A stretch of DNA of 64,000 nucleotides from Calliopsis andreniformis (Eukaryota > Arthropoda > Insecta > Hymenoptera > Andrenidae): the NCBI RefSeq assembly GCF_051401765.1, contig NW_027480422.1, positions 16,944,001 to 17,008,000 of the forward strand, written 5' to 3'. Positions 1 to 11,407 of this stretch are shown in pieces. Below the pieces are notes generated by a model. The model searched no databases. It had not been told where the DNA came from and saw nothing but the letters and a program-made list of their open reading frames with translations. Made by a program: the position numbers and the translations under genes. Position 1 is the first letter of the stretch. Each line of letters starts with the position of its first letter.

Positions 1-1019
1 TGAAAGTAATGGTCATTTATACGTTCCTGGCAATCTAGGCTTGACTCTAGGGCGTTGCTCCACCACATCGAACATTTAGTGTCTTAGAAGTCAACGCCCG
101 AAGCATACAGTACAATAAAGATAAAACAGATTTTCCATCGTATAACAGGAGTAATTGCAACCAGTGTGAAAGTGATGGTCATTTCTACGTTCCGGGCAAC
201 CTATGCTTCACTCTACGGCGTTGTCCCACCACATCGAATTGTTAGGGCCTTGGAAGTCAACGCCAGAAGCATAAAATACAAAACAAATACAACAGTTTTT
301 CCATCGTATAAAACAAATAATAGCAACGGGTGTGAAAGTTATGGTCATTTCTACGTTCCGGTCAAGCTAGGCTTCACTCTAGGGCGTTGTTCCGCCAGGA
401 CGAATTGTTAAGGACTTAGAAGTCAACGCCAGAAGCGTAAAACACGAAACAAATGCAACAGTTTTTCCATCGTATAAAACGAATAATTGCAACCGATGTG
501 AAAATTATGGTCATTTCTACGTTCCGGGCGACCTAGGCTTCACTCTAGAACGTTGCACCACCAGATGGAATAGTTAGGGCCTTAGAAGTCAACGCCCGAA
601 CCATAAAATACAATAAAAATACAATAGTTTTTCCATCGTATAAAATGAATAATTGCAATCAGTGTGAAGGTAATGGTCATTTCTACGTTCCGGGCAACCT
701 AGGCTTCACTCTAGGACGTTGCACCACCAGATCGAATGGTCAGGGCCTAAGAAGTCAACGCCCGAAGCATAAAATACAATAAAGATACAACAGTTTTTCC
801 ATCGTATAAAACGAATAATTGCAACCAGTGTGAAGGTAATGGTCATTTCTGCGTTCCGCGCAAGCTAGGATTCACTCTAGGGCGTTGCTGCAACAGATCG
901 AAAAGTTAGGGCCTTAGAAGTCAACGCCCGAAGCATATAATACAATAAAAATGCAACAGCTTTTCCATCGTATAACAGGAATAACTGCAACCAGTGTGAA
1001 AGTGATGGTCATTTCTACG
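1..1019 (+). repeat. Monomers without a clear local higher-order repeat
   Basis: About six monomers. The first carries the ACATTTAGTGTCTTAGAAG variant, which recurs near 5708, 9362, 11515, 15170 and 21477. The segment with TCCGCCAGGACGAATTG at 391 has a close relative at 3379, an offset of 2988 bp (18 monomers). No gene is present. Confidence 0.85.
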
Positions 1020-1517
1020 TTCCGGGCAACCTAGGCTTCACCCTAGGCCCTTGCTCAACCAGATCGAATAGCTAGGGCTTTACAAGTCAACGCCCGAAGC
1101 ATAAAATACAAAATAAATACAACAGTTTTTCCATCGTATAAAACGAATAATTGCAACCAGTGTGAAGGTTATGGTCATTTCTACGTTCCTGGCAACCTAG
1201 GCTTGACTCTATGGCGTTGCTCCACCAGATCGAATAGTTAGGGCCTTAGAAGTCAACGCCCGAAGCATAAAATAGAATAAAAATACAATAGTTTTTCAAC
1301 CGTATAAAATGAATAATTGCAATCAGTGTGAAGGTAATGGTCATTTCTGCGTTCCGGGCAACCTAGGATTCACTCTAGGGCGTTGCTGCACCAGATCGAG
1401 TAGTTAGGGCCTGAGAAGTTAACGCCCGAAGCATATAATACAATAAAAATACAACAGTTTTTCCATCGTATAACAGGAATAACTGCAACCAATGTGAAGG
1501 TAATGATCATTTCTGCG
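1020..1517 (+). repeat. 3-monomer (498-bp) tandem duplication, copy 1
   Basis: The variants ACCCTAGGCCCTTGC (about 1040), TTTTTCAACCG (about 1292) and CTGAGAAGTTAACG (about 1411) recur in the same order exactly 498 bp later. Few substitutions separate the copies (for instance ATGGCG against AGGGCG), so the duplication is fairly recent. Confidence 0.85.
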
Positions 1518-2015
1518 TTCCGGGCAACCTAGGCTTCACCCTAGGCCCTTGCTCAACCAGATCGAATAGCTAGGGCTTTACAAGTCAACGCCCGAAGCAT
1601 AAAAAACAAAATAAATACAACAGTTTTTCCATCGTATAAAACGAATAATTGCAACCAGTGTGAAGGTTATGGTCATTTCTACGTTCCTGGCAACCTAGGC
1701 TTGACTCTAGGGCGTTGCTCCACCAGATCGCATAGTTAGGGCCTTAGAAGTCAACGCCCGAAGCATAAAATAGAATAAAAATACAATAGTTTTTCAACCG
1801 TATAAAATGAATAATTGCAATCAGTGTGAAGGTAATGGTCATTTCTGCGTTCCGGGCAACCTAGGATTCACTCTAGGGCGTTGCTGCACCAGATCGAGTA
1901 GTTAGGGCCTGAGAAGTTAACGCCCGAAACATATAATACAATAAAAATACAACAGTTTTTCCATCGTATAACAGGAATAACTGCAACCAATGTGAAGGTA
2001 ATGGTCATTTCTGCG
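1518..2015 (+). repeat. 3-monomer (498-bp) tandem duplication, copy 2
   Basis: Second copy of the trimer, with the same ordered variants at about 1538, 1790 and 1909. It overlaps the larger 2490-bp offset pair that starts near 1520, so the duplications are nested. Confidence 0.85.
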
Positions 2016-2490
2016 TTCCGGGCAACCTAGGATTCACTCTAGGGCGTTGCTGCACCAGATCGAATAGTTAGGGCCTGAGAAGTCAACGCCCGAAGCATAT
2101 AATACAATAAAAATACAACAGTATTTCCATCGTATAACAGGAATAACTGCAACCAGTGTGAAAGTAATGGTCATTTCTGCATACCGGGCAACCTATGCTT
2201 CGCTCTAGGGCGTTGCTCAACCAGATCGAAAAGCTAGGGCCTTAGAAGTCAACGCCCGAAGCATAAAATACAAAATAAATACAACAGTTTTTCCATCGTA
2301 TAAAACGAATAATTGCAACCAGTGTGAAAGTTACGGTCATTTCTACGTTCCTGGAAACCTAGGCTTGACTCTAGGGCGTTGCTCCACCAGATCGAATAGT
2401 TAGGGCCTTAGAAGTCAACGCCCGAAGCATAAAATACAATAAAAATACAATAGTTCTTCCATCGTATTAAATGAATAATTGCAATCAGTG

Positions 2491-2656
2491 TGAAGGTAAT
2501 GGTCATTTCTACGTTCCGGGCAACCTAGGCTTCACTCTAGGGCGTTGCTCCACCAGATCGAATGGTCACGGCCTAAGAAGTCAACGCCCGAAGCATAAAA
2601 TACAATAAAGATACTACAGATTTTCCATCGTATAACAGGAGTAATTGCAACCAGTG
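2491..2656 (+). repeat. Exemplar 166-bp monomer close to consensus
   Basis: Taking TGAAGG/TGAAAG as base 1, this copy is exactly 166 bp and close to the consensus I read by eye. Unit positions 34-39 are the palindrome CCTAGG. Positions 50-57 (2540-2547) are GGGCGTTG and 92-99 (2582-2589) are its exact reverse complement CAACGCCC, 34 bases apart. Around unit position 80 is a GGCC-centred imperfect palindrome. From about 101 onward the unit is AT-rich with short A or T runs near 107, 117, 130 and 144. Consensus GC is about 42% overall, but 51% in bases 1-100 and 27% in 101-166. Confidence 0.93.
2540..2589. other. Dyad (inverted repeat) within the monomer, exemplar copy
   Basis: GGGCGTTG at 2540-2547 and CAACGCCC at 2582-2589 are perfect 8-bp reverse complements. 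The start-to-start distance is 42 bp, four turns of B-DNA at 10.5 bp per turn, so both arms would face the same side. A 7-bp core (GGCGTTG/CAACGCC) is kept in most monomers of both array arms, though some lose one arm. A protein dimer site or cruciform is possible, but this is inference from symmetry alone. Confidence 0.6.
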
Positions 2657-2990
2657 TGAAAGTGATGGTCATTCCTACGTTCCGGGCAACCTATGCTCCA
2701 CTCTAGGGCGTTGTTCCACCACATCCAATTGTTAGGGCCTTGGAAGTCAACGCCAGAAGCATAAAATACAAAACAAATACAACAGTTTTTCCATCGCATA
2801 AAACGAATAATAGCAACCGGTGTGAAAGTTATGGTCATTTCTAAGTGCCGGTCAACCTAGGCTTCACCCTAGGGCGTTGCTCCACCAGAGAGAATCGTTA
2901 GTGCCTTAGATGTCAACGCCCGAAGCATAAAATACAATGAAAATGCAACGGTTTTTCCATCGTATAACACGAATAATTGCAACCCGTGTG

Positions 2991-4009
2991 AATGTGATAG
3001 GCATTTCTACGTTCCAGGCAACCTAGCCTTCACTGTAGGGTGTTGCCCTACCAAACCGAATAGCTAGGGCCTTAGAAGTCTACGCCCGGAGCATAAAATA
3101 CAGAATAAGCACAACAGTTTTTCCATCGTATAAAACGAATAATTGCATCCAGTGTGAAAGTAATGGCCATATCTACGTTACGGGCAACCTAGGCTTGGCT
3201 CTACGGCGTTGCTCCACCAGATCGAATGGTTAGGGCCTCAGAAGACAACACCCGAAGCATAAAATACAATAAAGATACAACAGTTTTTCCATTTTATAAC
3301 AGGAGTAATTGCAACCAGTGTGAAAGTGATGGTCATTTCTACGTTCCGTGCAAGCTAGGCTTCACTCTAGGGCGTTGTTCCGCCAGGACGAATTGTTAAG
3401 GACTTAGAAGTCAACGCCAGAAGCGTAAAATACGAAACAAATGCAACAGTTTTTCCATCGTATAAAACGAATAATTGCAACCGATGTGAAAATTATGGTC
3501 ATTTCTACGTTCCGGGCGACCTAGGCTTCACTCTAGAGCGTTGCACCACCAGATGGAATAGTTAGGGCCTTAGAAGTCAACGCCCGAAGCATAAAATACA
3601 ATAAAAATACAATAGTTTTTCTATCGTATAAAATGAATAATTGCAATCAGTGTGAAGGTAATGGTCATTTCTACGTTCCGGGCAACCTAGGCTTCACTCT
3701 AGGGCGTTGCTCCACCAGATCGAATACTTAGGGCCTTAGAAGTCAACGCCCGAAGCATAAAATACACTAAAGATACTACATTTTTTCCATCGTATAAAAC
3801 GAATAATTGCATCCAGTGTGAAAGTAACGGCCATATCTACGTTCCGGGCAACCTAGGCTTGGCTCTAGGGTGTTGCTCCACCAGATCGAATACTTAGGGC
3901 CTTAGAAGTCAACGCCCGAAGCATAAAATACAATAAAGATACAACAGCTTTTCCACCGTATAACAGGAGTAATTGCAACCAGTGTGAGAGTGATGGTCAT
4001 TTCTACGTT
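2991..4009 (+). repeat. Monomers between duplicated segments
   Basis: Ordinary forward monomers. Those from about 3330 to 3640 resemble 340-650 (offset 2988 bp, 18 monomers). Those from about 3780 on begin the block that recurs at 19544. No gene is seen. Confidence 0.82.
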
Positions 4010-6918
4010 CCGGGCAACCTAGGCTTCACCCTAGGCCCTTGCTCAACCAGATCGAATAGCTAGGGCTTTACAAGTCAACGCCCGAAGCATAAAATACAAA
4101 ATAAATACAACAGTTTTTCCATCGTATAAAACGAATAATTGCAACCAGTGTCAAAGTTATGGTCATTTCTACGTTCCTGGCAACCTAGGCTTGACTCTAG
4201 GGCGTTGTTCCACCAGATCGAATAGTTAGGGCCTTAGAAGTCAACGCCCGAAGCATAAAATAGAATAAAAATACAATAGTTTTTCAACCGTATAAAATGA
4301 ATAATTGTAATCAGTGTGAAGGTAATGGTCATTTCTGCGTTCCCGGCAACCTAGGATTCACTCTAGGGCGCTGCTGCACCAGATCGAGTAGTTAGGGCCT
4401 GAGAAGTTAACGCCCGAAGCATATAATACAATAAAAATACAACAGTTTTTCCATCGTATAACAGGAATAACTGCAACCAATGTGAAGGTAATGGTCATTT
4501 CTGCGTTCCGGGCAACCTAGGATTCACTCTAGGGCGTTGCTGCACCAGATCGAATAGTTAGGGCCTGAGAAGTCAACGCCCGAAGCATAAAATACAATAA
4601 AAATACAACAGTATTTCCATCGTATAACAGGAATAACTGCAACCAGTGTGAAAGTAATGGTCATTTCTGCGTTCCGGGCAACCTATGCTTCGCTCTAGGG
4701 CGTTGCTCAACCAGATCGAAAAGCTAGGGCCTTAGAAGTCAACGGCCGAAGCATAAAATACAAAATAAATACAACAGCTTTTCCATCGTATAAAACGAAT
4801 AATTGCAACCAGTGTGAAAATTACGGTCATTTCTACGTTCCTGGAAACCTAGGCTTGACTCTATGGCGTTGCTCCACCAGATCGAATAGTTAGCGCCTTA
4901 GAAGTCAACGCCCGAAGCATAAAATACAATAAACATACAATAGTTCTTCCATCGTATTAAATGAATAATTGCAATCAGTGTGAAGGTAATGGTCATTTCT
5001 ATGTTCCGGGCAATCTAGGCTTCACTCTAGGGTGTTGCTCCACCAGATCGAATGGTCACGGCCTAAGAAGTCAACGCCCGAAGCATAAAATACAATAAAG
5101 ATACTACAGATTTTCCATCGTATAACAGGAGTAATTGCAACCAGTGTGAAAGTGATGGTCATTCCTACGTTCCGGGCAACCTATGTTCCACTCTAGGGCG
5201 TTGTTCCACCACATCCAATTGTTAGGGCCTTGGAAGTCAACGCCAGAAGCATAAAATACAAAACAAATACAACAGTTTTTCCATCGCAGAAAACGAATAA
5301 TAGCAACCGGTGTGAAAGTTATGGTCATTTCTAAGTGCCGGTCAACCTAGGCTTCACCCTAGGGCGTTGCTCCACCAGAGAGAATCGTTAGTGCCTTAGA
5401 TGTCAACGCCCGAAGCATAAAATACAATGAAAATGCAACGGCTTTTCCATCGTATAACACGAACAATTGCAACCCGTGTGAAAGTGATAGTCATTTCTAC
5501 GCTCGGGGAAACCTAGGCTTCAATCTAGGGCGTTGTTCCACCAGATCGAATAGCAAGGGCCTAAGAAGTCAACGCCAGAAACATAAAATACAATATAAGT
5601 ACAACAGTTTTTCCATCGTATAAAACTAATAATTGCATCCAGTGTGAAAGTAATAGCCATTTCTACGTACCGGCAACCTAGGCTTCACTCTAGGGCGTTG
5701 CTCCACCACATCGAACATTTAGTGTCTTAGAAGTGAACGCCCGAAGCATACAGTACAATAAAGATAAAACAGATTTTCCATCGTATAACAGGAGTAATTG
5801 CAACCAGTGTGAAAGTGATGGTCATTTCTACGTTCCGGGCAACCTATGCTTCACTCTAGGGCGTTGTCCCACCACATCGAATTGTTAGGGCCTTGGAAGT
5901 CAACGCCAGAAGCATAAAATACAAAACAAATACAACAGTTTTTCCATTGTATAAAACAAATAATAGCAACGGGTGTGAAAGTTATGGTCATTTCTACGTT
6001 CCGGTCAACCTAGGCTTCACTCGAGGGCGTTGCTCCACCAGATAGAATCGTTAGGGCCTTAGATGTCAACGCCCGAAGCATAAAATACAATGAAAATGCA
6101 ACGGTTTTTCCATCGTATAACAAGAATAATTGCAACCCGTGTGAATGCGATAGGCATTTCTAAGTTCCAGGCAACCTAGGCTTCACTGTAGGGTGTTGCC
6201 CTACCAAACCGAATAGCTAGGTCCTTAGAAGTCTACGCCCGGAGCATAAAATACAGAATAAGCACAACAGTTTTTCCATCGTATAAAACGAATAATTGCA
6301 TCCAGTGTGAAAGTAATGGCCATATCGACGTTACGGGCAACCTAGGCTTGGCTCTACGGCGTTGCTCCACCAGATCGAATAGTTAGGGCCTCAGAAGACA
6401 ACGCCCGAAGCATAAAATACAATAAAGATACAACAGTTTTTCCATTTTATAACAGGAGTAATTGCAACCAGTGTGAAAGTGATGGTCATTTCTACGTTCC
6501 GTGCAAGCTAGGCTTCACTCTAGGGCGTTGTTCCGCCAGGACGAATTGCTAAGGCCTTAGAAGTCAACGCCAGAAGCGTAAAATACGAAACAAATGCAAC
6601 AGTTTTTCCATCGTATAAAACGAATAATTGCAACCGATGTGAAAATTATAGCCATTTCTACGTTCCGGGCGACCTAGGCTTCACTCTAGAGCGTTGCACC
6701 ACCAGATGGAATAGTTAGGGCCTTAGAAGTCAACGCCCGAAGCATAAAATACAATAAAAATACAATAGTTTCTCCATCGTATAAAATGAATAATTGCAAT
6801 CAGTGTGATGGTAATGGTCATTTCTAGGTTCCGGGCAACCTAGGCTTCACTCTAGGGCGTTGCACCGCCAGATCGAATGGTCAGGGCCTAAGAAGTCAAC
6901 GCCCGAAGCATAAAATAC
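3780..6918 (+). repeat. 3.1-kb block also present 15,764 bp downstream, first copy
   Basis: Rare variants keep the same order and spacing as in 19544-22682. They include AACAGCTTTTCCACCG with TGAGAGTGATGG (about 3945-3995), the ATTCCTACG monomer (about 5160) and CGCCAGATCGAATGGTCAGG (about 6868). The offset is constant at 15,764 bp, that is 95 monomers less 6 bases. The match ends near 6918, where AATACAATAAAG faces AATACAAAATAAA. Confidence 0.85.
4010..5480 (+). repeat. Segment repeated from 2490 bp upstream, second copy
   Basis: Second copy of the 1.47-kb segment, with a small number of point differences from the first, for example TCGCATAAAACG against TCGCAGAAAACG. The same material occurs a third time near 19.8-21.2 kb as part of the block displaced by 15,764 bp. 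Confidence 0.82.
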
Positions 6919-9900
6919 AATAAAGATACAACAGTTTTTCCATCGTATAAAACGAATAATTGCATCCAGTGTGAAATTAACGGCAATATCTACGTTCCGG
7001 ACAACCTAGGCTTCACTCTAGGCCATTGCTCAACCAGATCGAATAGTTAGGGCTTTAGAAGTCAACGCCCGAAGCATAAAATACAAAATAAATACAACAG
7101 TTTTTCCATCGTATAATACGAATAATTGCAACCATTGTGAAGGTTATGGTCATTTCTACGTTCCTGGCAACCTAGTCTTCACTCTGGGGCGTTGCTCCAC
7201 CAGATCGAATAGTTAGGGCCTTAGAAGTCAACGCCCGAAGCATAAAATACAATAAAAATACAACAGTTTTTCCACCGTATAAAATGAATAATTGCAATCA
7301 GTGTGAAGGTAATGGTCATTTCTGCGTTCCGGGCAAGCTAGGATTCACTCTAGGGCGTTGCTGCAACAGATCGAATAGTTAGGGCCTTAGAAGTCAACGC
7401 CCGAAGCATATAATACAATAAAAATACAACAGTTTTTCCATCGTATGGCAGGAGTAACTGCAACCAGTGTGAAGGTAATGGTCATTTCTACGTTCCGGGC
7501 AACCTATGCTTCGCTCTAGGGCGTTGCTCAACCAGATCGAAAAGCTAGGGCCTTAGAAGTCAACGCCCGAAGCATAAAATGCAATGAAAATGCAACGGTT
7601 TTTCCATCGTATAACACGAATAATTGCAACCCGTGTGAAAGTGATAGTCATTTCTACGCTCGGGGCAATCTAGGCTTCAATCTAGGGCGTTGTTCCACAA
7701 GATCGAATAGTAAGGTCCTAAGAAGTCAACGCCAGAAACATAAAATACATTATAAGTACAACAGTTTTTCCATCGTATAAAACGAATAATTGCATCCAGT
7801 GTGAAAGTAATAGCCATTTCTACGTTCCGGCAACCTATGCTTCACTCTAGGGCGTTGCTCCACCAGATCGAACAGTTAGTGCCTTAGAAGTCAACGCCCG
7901 AAGCATAAAGTACAATAAAGATACAACAGATTTTCCATCGTATAACAGGAGTAATAGCAACCAGTGTGAAAGTGATGGTCATTTATACGTTCCGGGCAAC
8001 CTATGCTTCACTCTAGGGCGTTGTTCCACCACATCGAATTGTTAGGGCCTTGGAAGTCAACGCCAGAAGCATAAAATACAAAACAAATACAACAGTCTTT
8101 CCATCGTATAAAACGAATAATAGCAACGGGTGTGAAAGTTATGGTCATTTCTACGTTCCGGTCAACCTAGGCTTCACTCCATGGCGTTGCTCCACCAGAT
8201 CGAATAGTTAGGGCCTTAGAAGTCAACGCCCGAAGCATAAAATACAGAATAAATACAACAGTTTTTCCATCGTATAAAATGAATAATTGCATCCAGTGTG
8301 AAAGTAACGGCCATATCTACGTTCCGGGCAACCTAGGCTTGGCTCTAGGGCGTTGCTCCACCAGATCGAATAGTTCAGGCCTAAGAATTCAACGCCAGAA
8401 GCATAAAACAGAATATAAATACAACAGCTATTCCATCGTATAAAACGAATAATTGCAACCAAAGTGAAAGTGATAGTCATTTCTACGCTCCGGGCAACCT
8501 AGGATTCAATCTAGGGCGTTGTTCCACCAGACCGAACAGTAAGGGCCTAAGAAGTCAACGCCAGAAGCATAAAATACTATGTAAATACAACAGTTTTTCC
8601 ATCGTAAGACAGGAATAATTGCATCCAGTGTGAAGGTAATGGTCATTTCTGCGTTCCGGGCAACCTAGGATTCACTCTAGGGCGTTGCTGCACCAGATCG
8701 AATAGTTAGGGCCTTAGAAGTCAACGCCAGAAGCATATATTACAATAAAAATACAACAGTTTTTGCATCGTATAACAGGAATAACTGCAACCAGTGTCAA
8801 AGTTATGGTCATTTCTACGTTCCTGGCAACCTAGGCTTGACTCTAGGGCGTTGCTCCACCAGATCGAATAGTTAGGGCCTTAGAAGTCAACGCCCGAAGC
8901 ATAAAATAGAATAAAAATACAATAGTTTTTCCATCGTATAACAGGAATAACTGCAACCAATGTGAAGGTAATGGTCATTTCTGCGTTCCGAGCAACCTAG
9001 GATTCACTCTAGGGCGTTGCTGCACCAGATCGAATAGTTAGGGCCTGAGAAGTCAACGCCCGAAGCATATAATACAATAAAAATACAACAGTATTTCCAT
9101 CGTATAACAGGAATAACTGCAACCAGTGTGAAAGTAATGGTCATTTCTGCGTTCCGGGCAACCTATGCTTCGCTCTAGGGCGTTGCTCAACCAGATCGAA
9201 AAGCTAGGGCCTTAGAAGTCAACGGCCGAAGCATAAAATACAAAATAAATACAACAGTTTTTCCATCGTATAAAACGAATAATTGCATCCAGTGCGAAAG
9301 TAATAGCCATTTCTACGTACCGGCAACCTAGGCTTCACTCTAGGGCGTTGCTCCACCACATCGAACATTTAGTGTCTTAGAAGTCAACGCCCGAAGCATA
9401 CAGTACAATAAAGATAAAACAGATTTTCCATCGTATAACAGGAGTAATTGCAACCAGTGTGAAAGTGATGGTCATTTCTACGTTCCGGGCAACCTATGCT
9501 TCACTCTAGGGCGTTGTCCCACCACATCGAATTGTTAGGGCCTTGGAAGTCAACGCCAGAAGCATAAAATACAAAACAAGTACAACAGTTTTTCCATCGT
9601 ATAAAACAAATAATAGCAACGGGTGTGAAAGTTATGGTCATTTCTACGTTCCGGTCAACCTAGGCTTCACTCGAGGGCGTTGCTCCACCAGATAGAATCG
9701 TTAGGGCCTTAGATGTCAACGCCCGAAGCATAAAATACAGAATAAATACAACAGTTTTTCCATCGTAAAACAGGAATAATTGCATCCAGTGTGAAGGTAA
9801 TGGTCATTTCTGCGTTCCGGGCAACCTAGGCTTCACTCTAGGGCGTTGCTCCACCAGATCGAATAGTTAGTGCCATAGAAGTCAACGCTCGAAGCATAAA

Positions 9901-11407
9901 ATAGAATAAAAATACAATAGTATTTCCATCGTATAAAATGAATAATTGCATCCAGTATGAAAGTAATGGCCATATCTACGTTCCGGGCAACCTAGGCTTG
10001 GCTCTAAGGCGTTGCTCCACCAGATCGGATAGTTAGGGCCTTAGAAGTCAACGCCCGAAGCATAAAATACAGAATAAGTACAACAGTTTTTCCATCGTAT
10101 AAAACGAATAATTGCAACCAGTGTGAAAGTTACGGTCATTTCTACGTTCCTGGAAACCTAGGCTTGACTCTATGGCGTTGCTCCACCAGATCGAATAGTT
10201 AGCGCCTTAGAAGTCAACGCCCGAAGCATAAAATACAATAAAAATACAATAGTTCTTCCATCGTATTAAATGAATAATTGCAATCAGTGTGAAAGTTATG
10301 GTCATTTCTACGTTCCGGTCAACCTAGGCTTCACTCGAGGGCGATGCTCCACCAGATAGAATCGTTAGGGCCTTAGATGTCAACGCCCGAAGCATAAAAT
10401 ACAATGAAAATGCAACGGTTTTTCCATCGTATAACACGAATAATTGCAACCCGTGTGAATGTGATAGGCATTTCTACGTTCCAGGCAACCTGGGCTTCAC
10501 TGTAGGGTGTTGCCCTACCAAACCGAATAGCTAGGGCCTTAGAAGTCTACGCCCGGAGCATAAAATACAGAATAAGCACAACAGTTTTTCCATCGTATAA
10601 AACGAATAATGGCATCCAGTGTGAAAGTAATGGCCATATCTACGTTACGAGCAACCTACGCTTGGCTCTACGGCGTTGCTCCACCAGATCGAATGGTTAG
10701 GGCCTCAGAAGACAACGCCCGAAGCATAAAATACAATAAAGATACAACAGTTTTTCCATTTTATAACAGGAGTAATTGCAACCAGTGTGAAAGTGATGGT
10801 CATTTCTACGTTCCGTGCAACCTAGGCTTCACTCTAGGGCGTTGTTCCGCCAGGACGAATTGTGAAGGCCTTAGGAGTCAACGCCAGAAGCGTAAAATAC
10901 GAAACAAGTGCAACGGTTTTTCCATCGTATAAAACGAATAATTGCAACCGATGTGAAAATTATGGTCATTTCTACGTTCCGGGCGACCTAGGCTTCACCC
11001 TAGAGCGTTGCACCACCAGATGGAATAGTTAGGGCCTTAGAAGCCAACGCCCGAAGCATAAAATACAATAAAAATACAATAGTTTTTCCATCGTATAAAA
11101 TGAATAATTGCAATCAGTGTGAAGGTAATGGTCATTTCTACGTTCCGGGCAACCTAGGCTTCACTCTAGGGCGTTGCACCACCAGATCGAATGGTCAGGG
11201 CCAAAGAAGTCAACGCCCGACGCATAAAATACAATAAAGATACAACAGTTTTTCCATCGTGTAAAACGAATAATTGCATCCAGTGTGAATGTAACGGCCA
11301 TATCTACGTTCCGGACAACCTAGGCTTCACTCTAGGCCATTGCTCAACCAGATCGAATAGCTAGGGCTTTAGAAGTCAACGCCCGAAGAATAAAATACAG
11401 AATAAGC
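5601..11407 (+). repeat. 5807-bp tandem segmental duplication, copy 1 (35 monomers)
   Basis: Every variant I compared in this stretch recurs 5807 bp later. Examples are AAAACTAATAATTGC (about 5622 and 11430), CCATTGTATAAAACAAA (about 5944 and 11751), the TATGGCAGGAG monomer (about 7444 and 13251) and AATAATGGCATCC (10605 and 16412). The unit is 35 monomers less 3 bases, because some monomers carry small deletions such as TACCGGCAACC. I saw one clear difference, A at 8679 against T at 14486, so the event is young. Confidence 0.93.

Larger units (their letters stand above)
1520..2990 (+). repeat. Segment repeated 2490 bp (15 monomers) downstream, first copy
   Basis: Variant order matches 4010-5480 at a constant offset of 2490 bp. 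Shared marks include the GTCACGGCC change, the ATTCCTACG change in the following monomer and the CCAGAGAGAATCG variant (about 2885 and 5375). The match decays near 2990/5480, where TGAATGTGATAG meets TGAAAGTGATAG. Confidence 0.82.

Noticed and set aside
166..411. Open reading frames of 62-118 codons throughout the window (for example 166-411 +, 8223-8480 -, 33754-34107 -, 42956-43291 +, 63553-63909 -)
   Set aside because: All encode variants of two peptide patterns that are the two strands of the same 166-bp monomer. They switch strand where the array switches orientation, many overlap on opposite strands, and they have no distinct start context or recognised domain.
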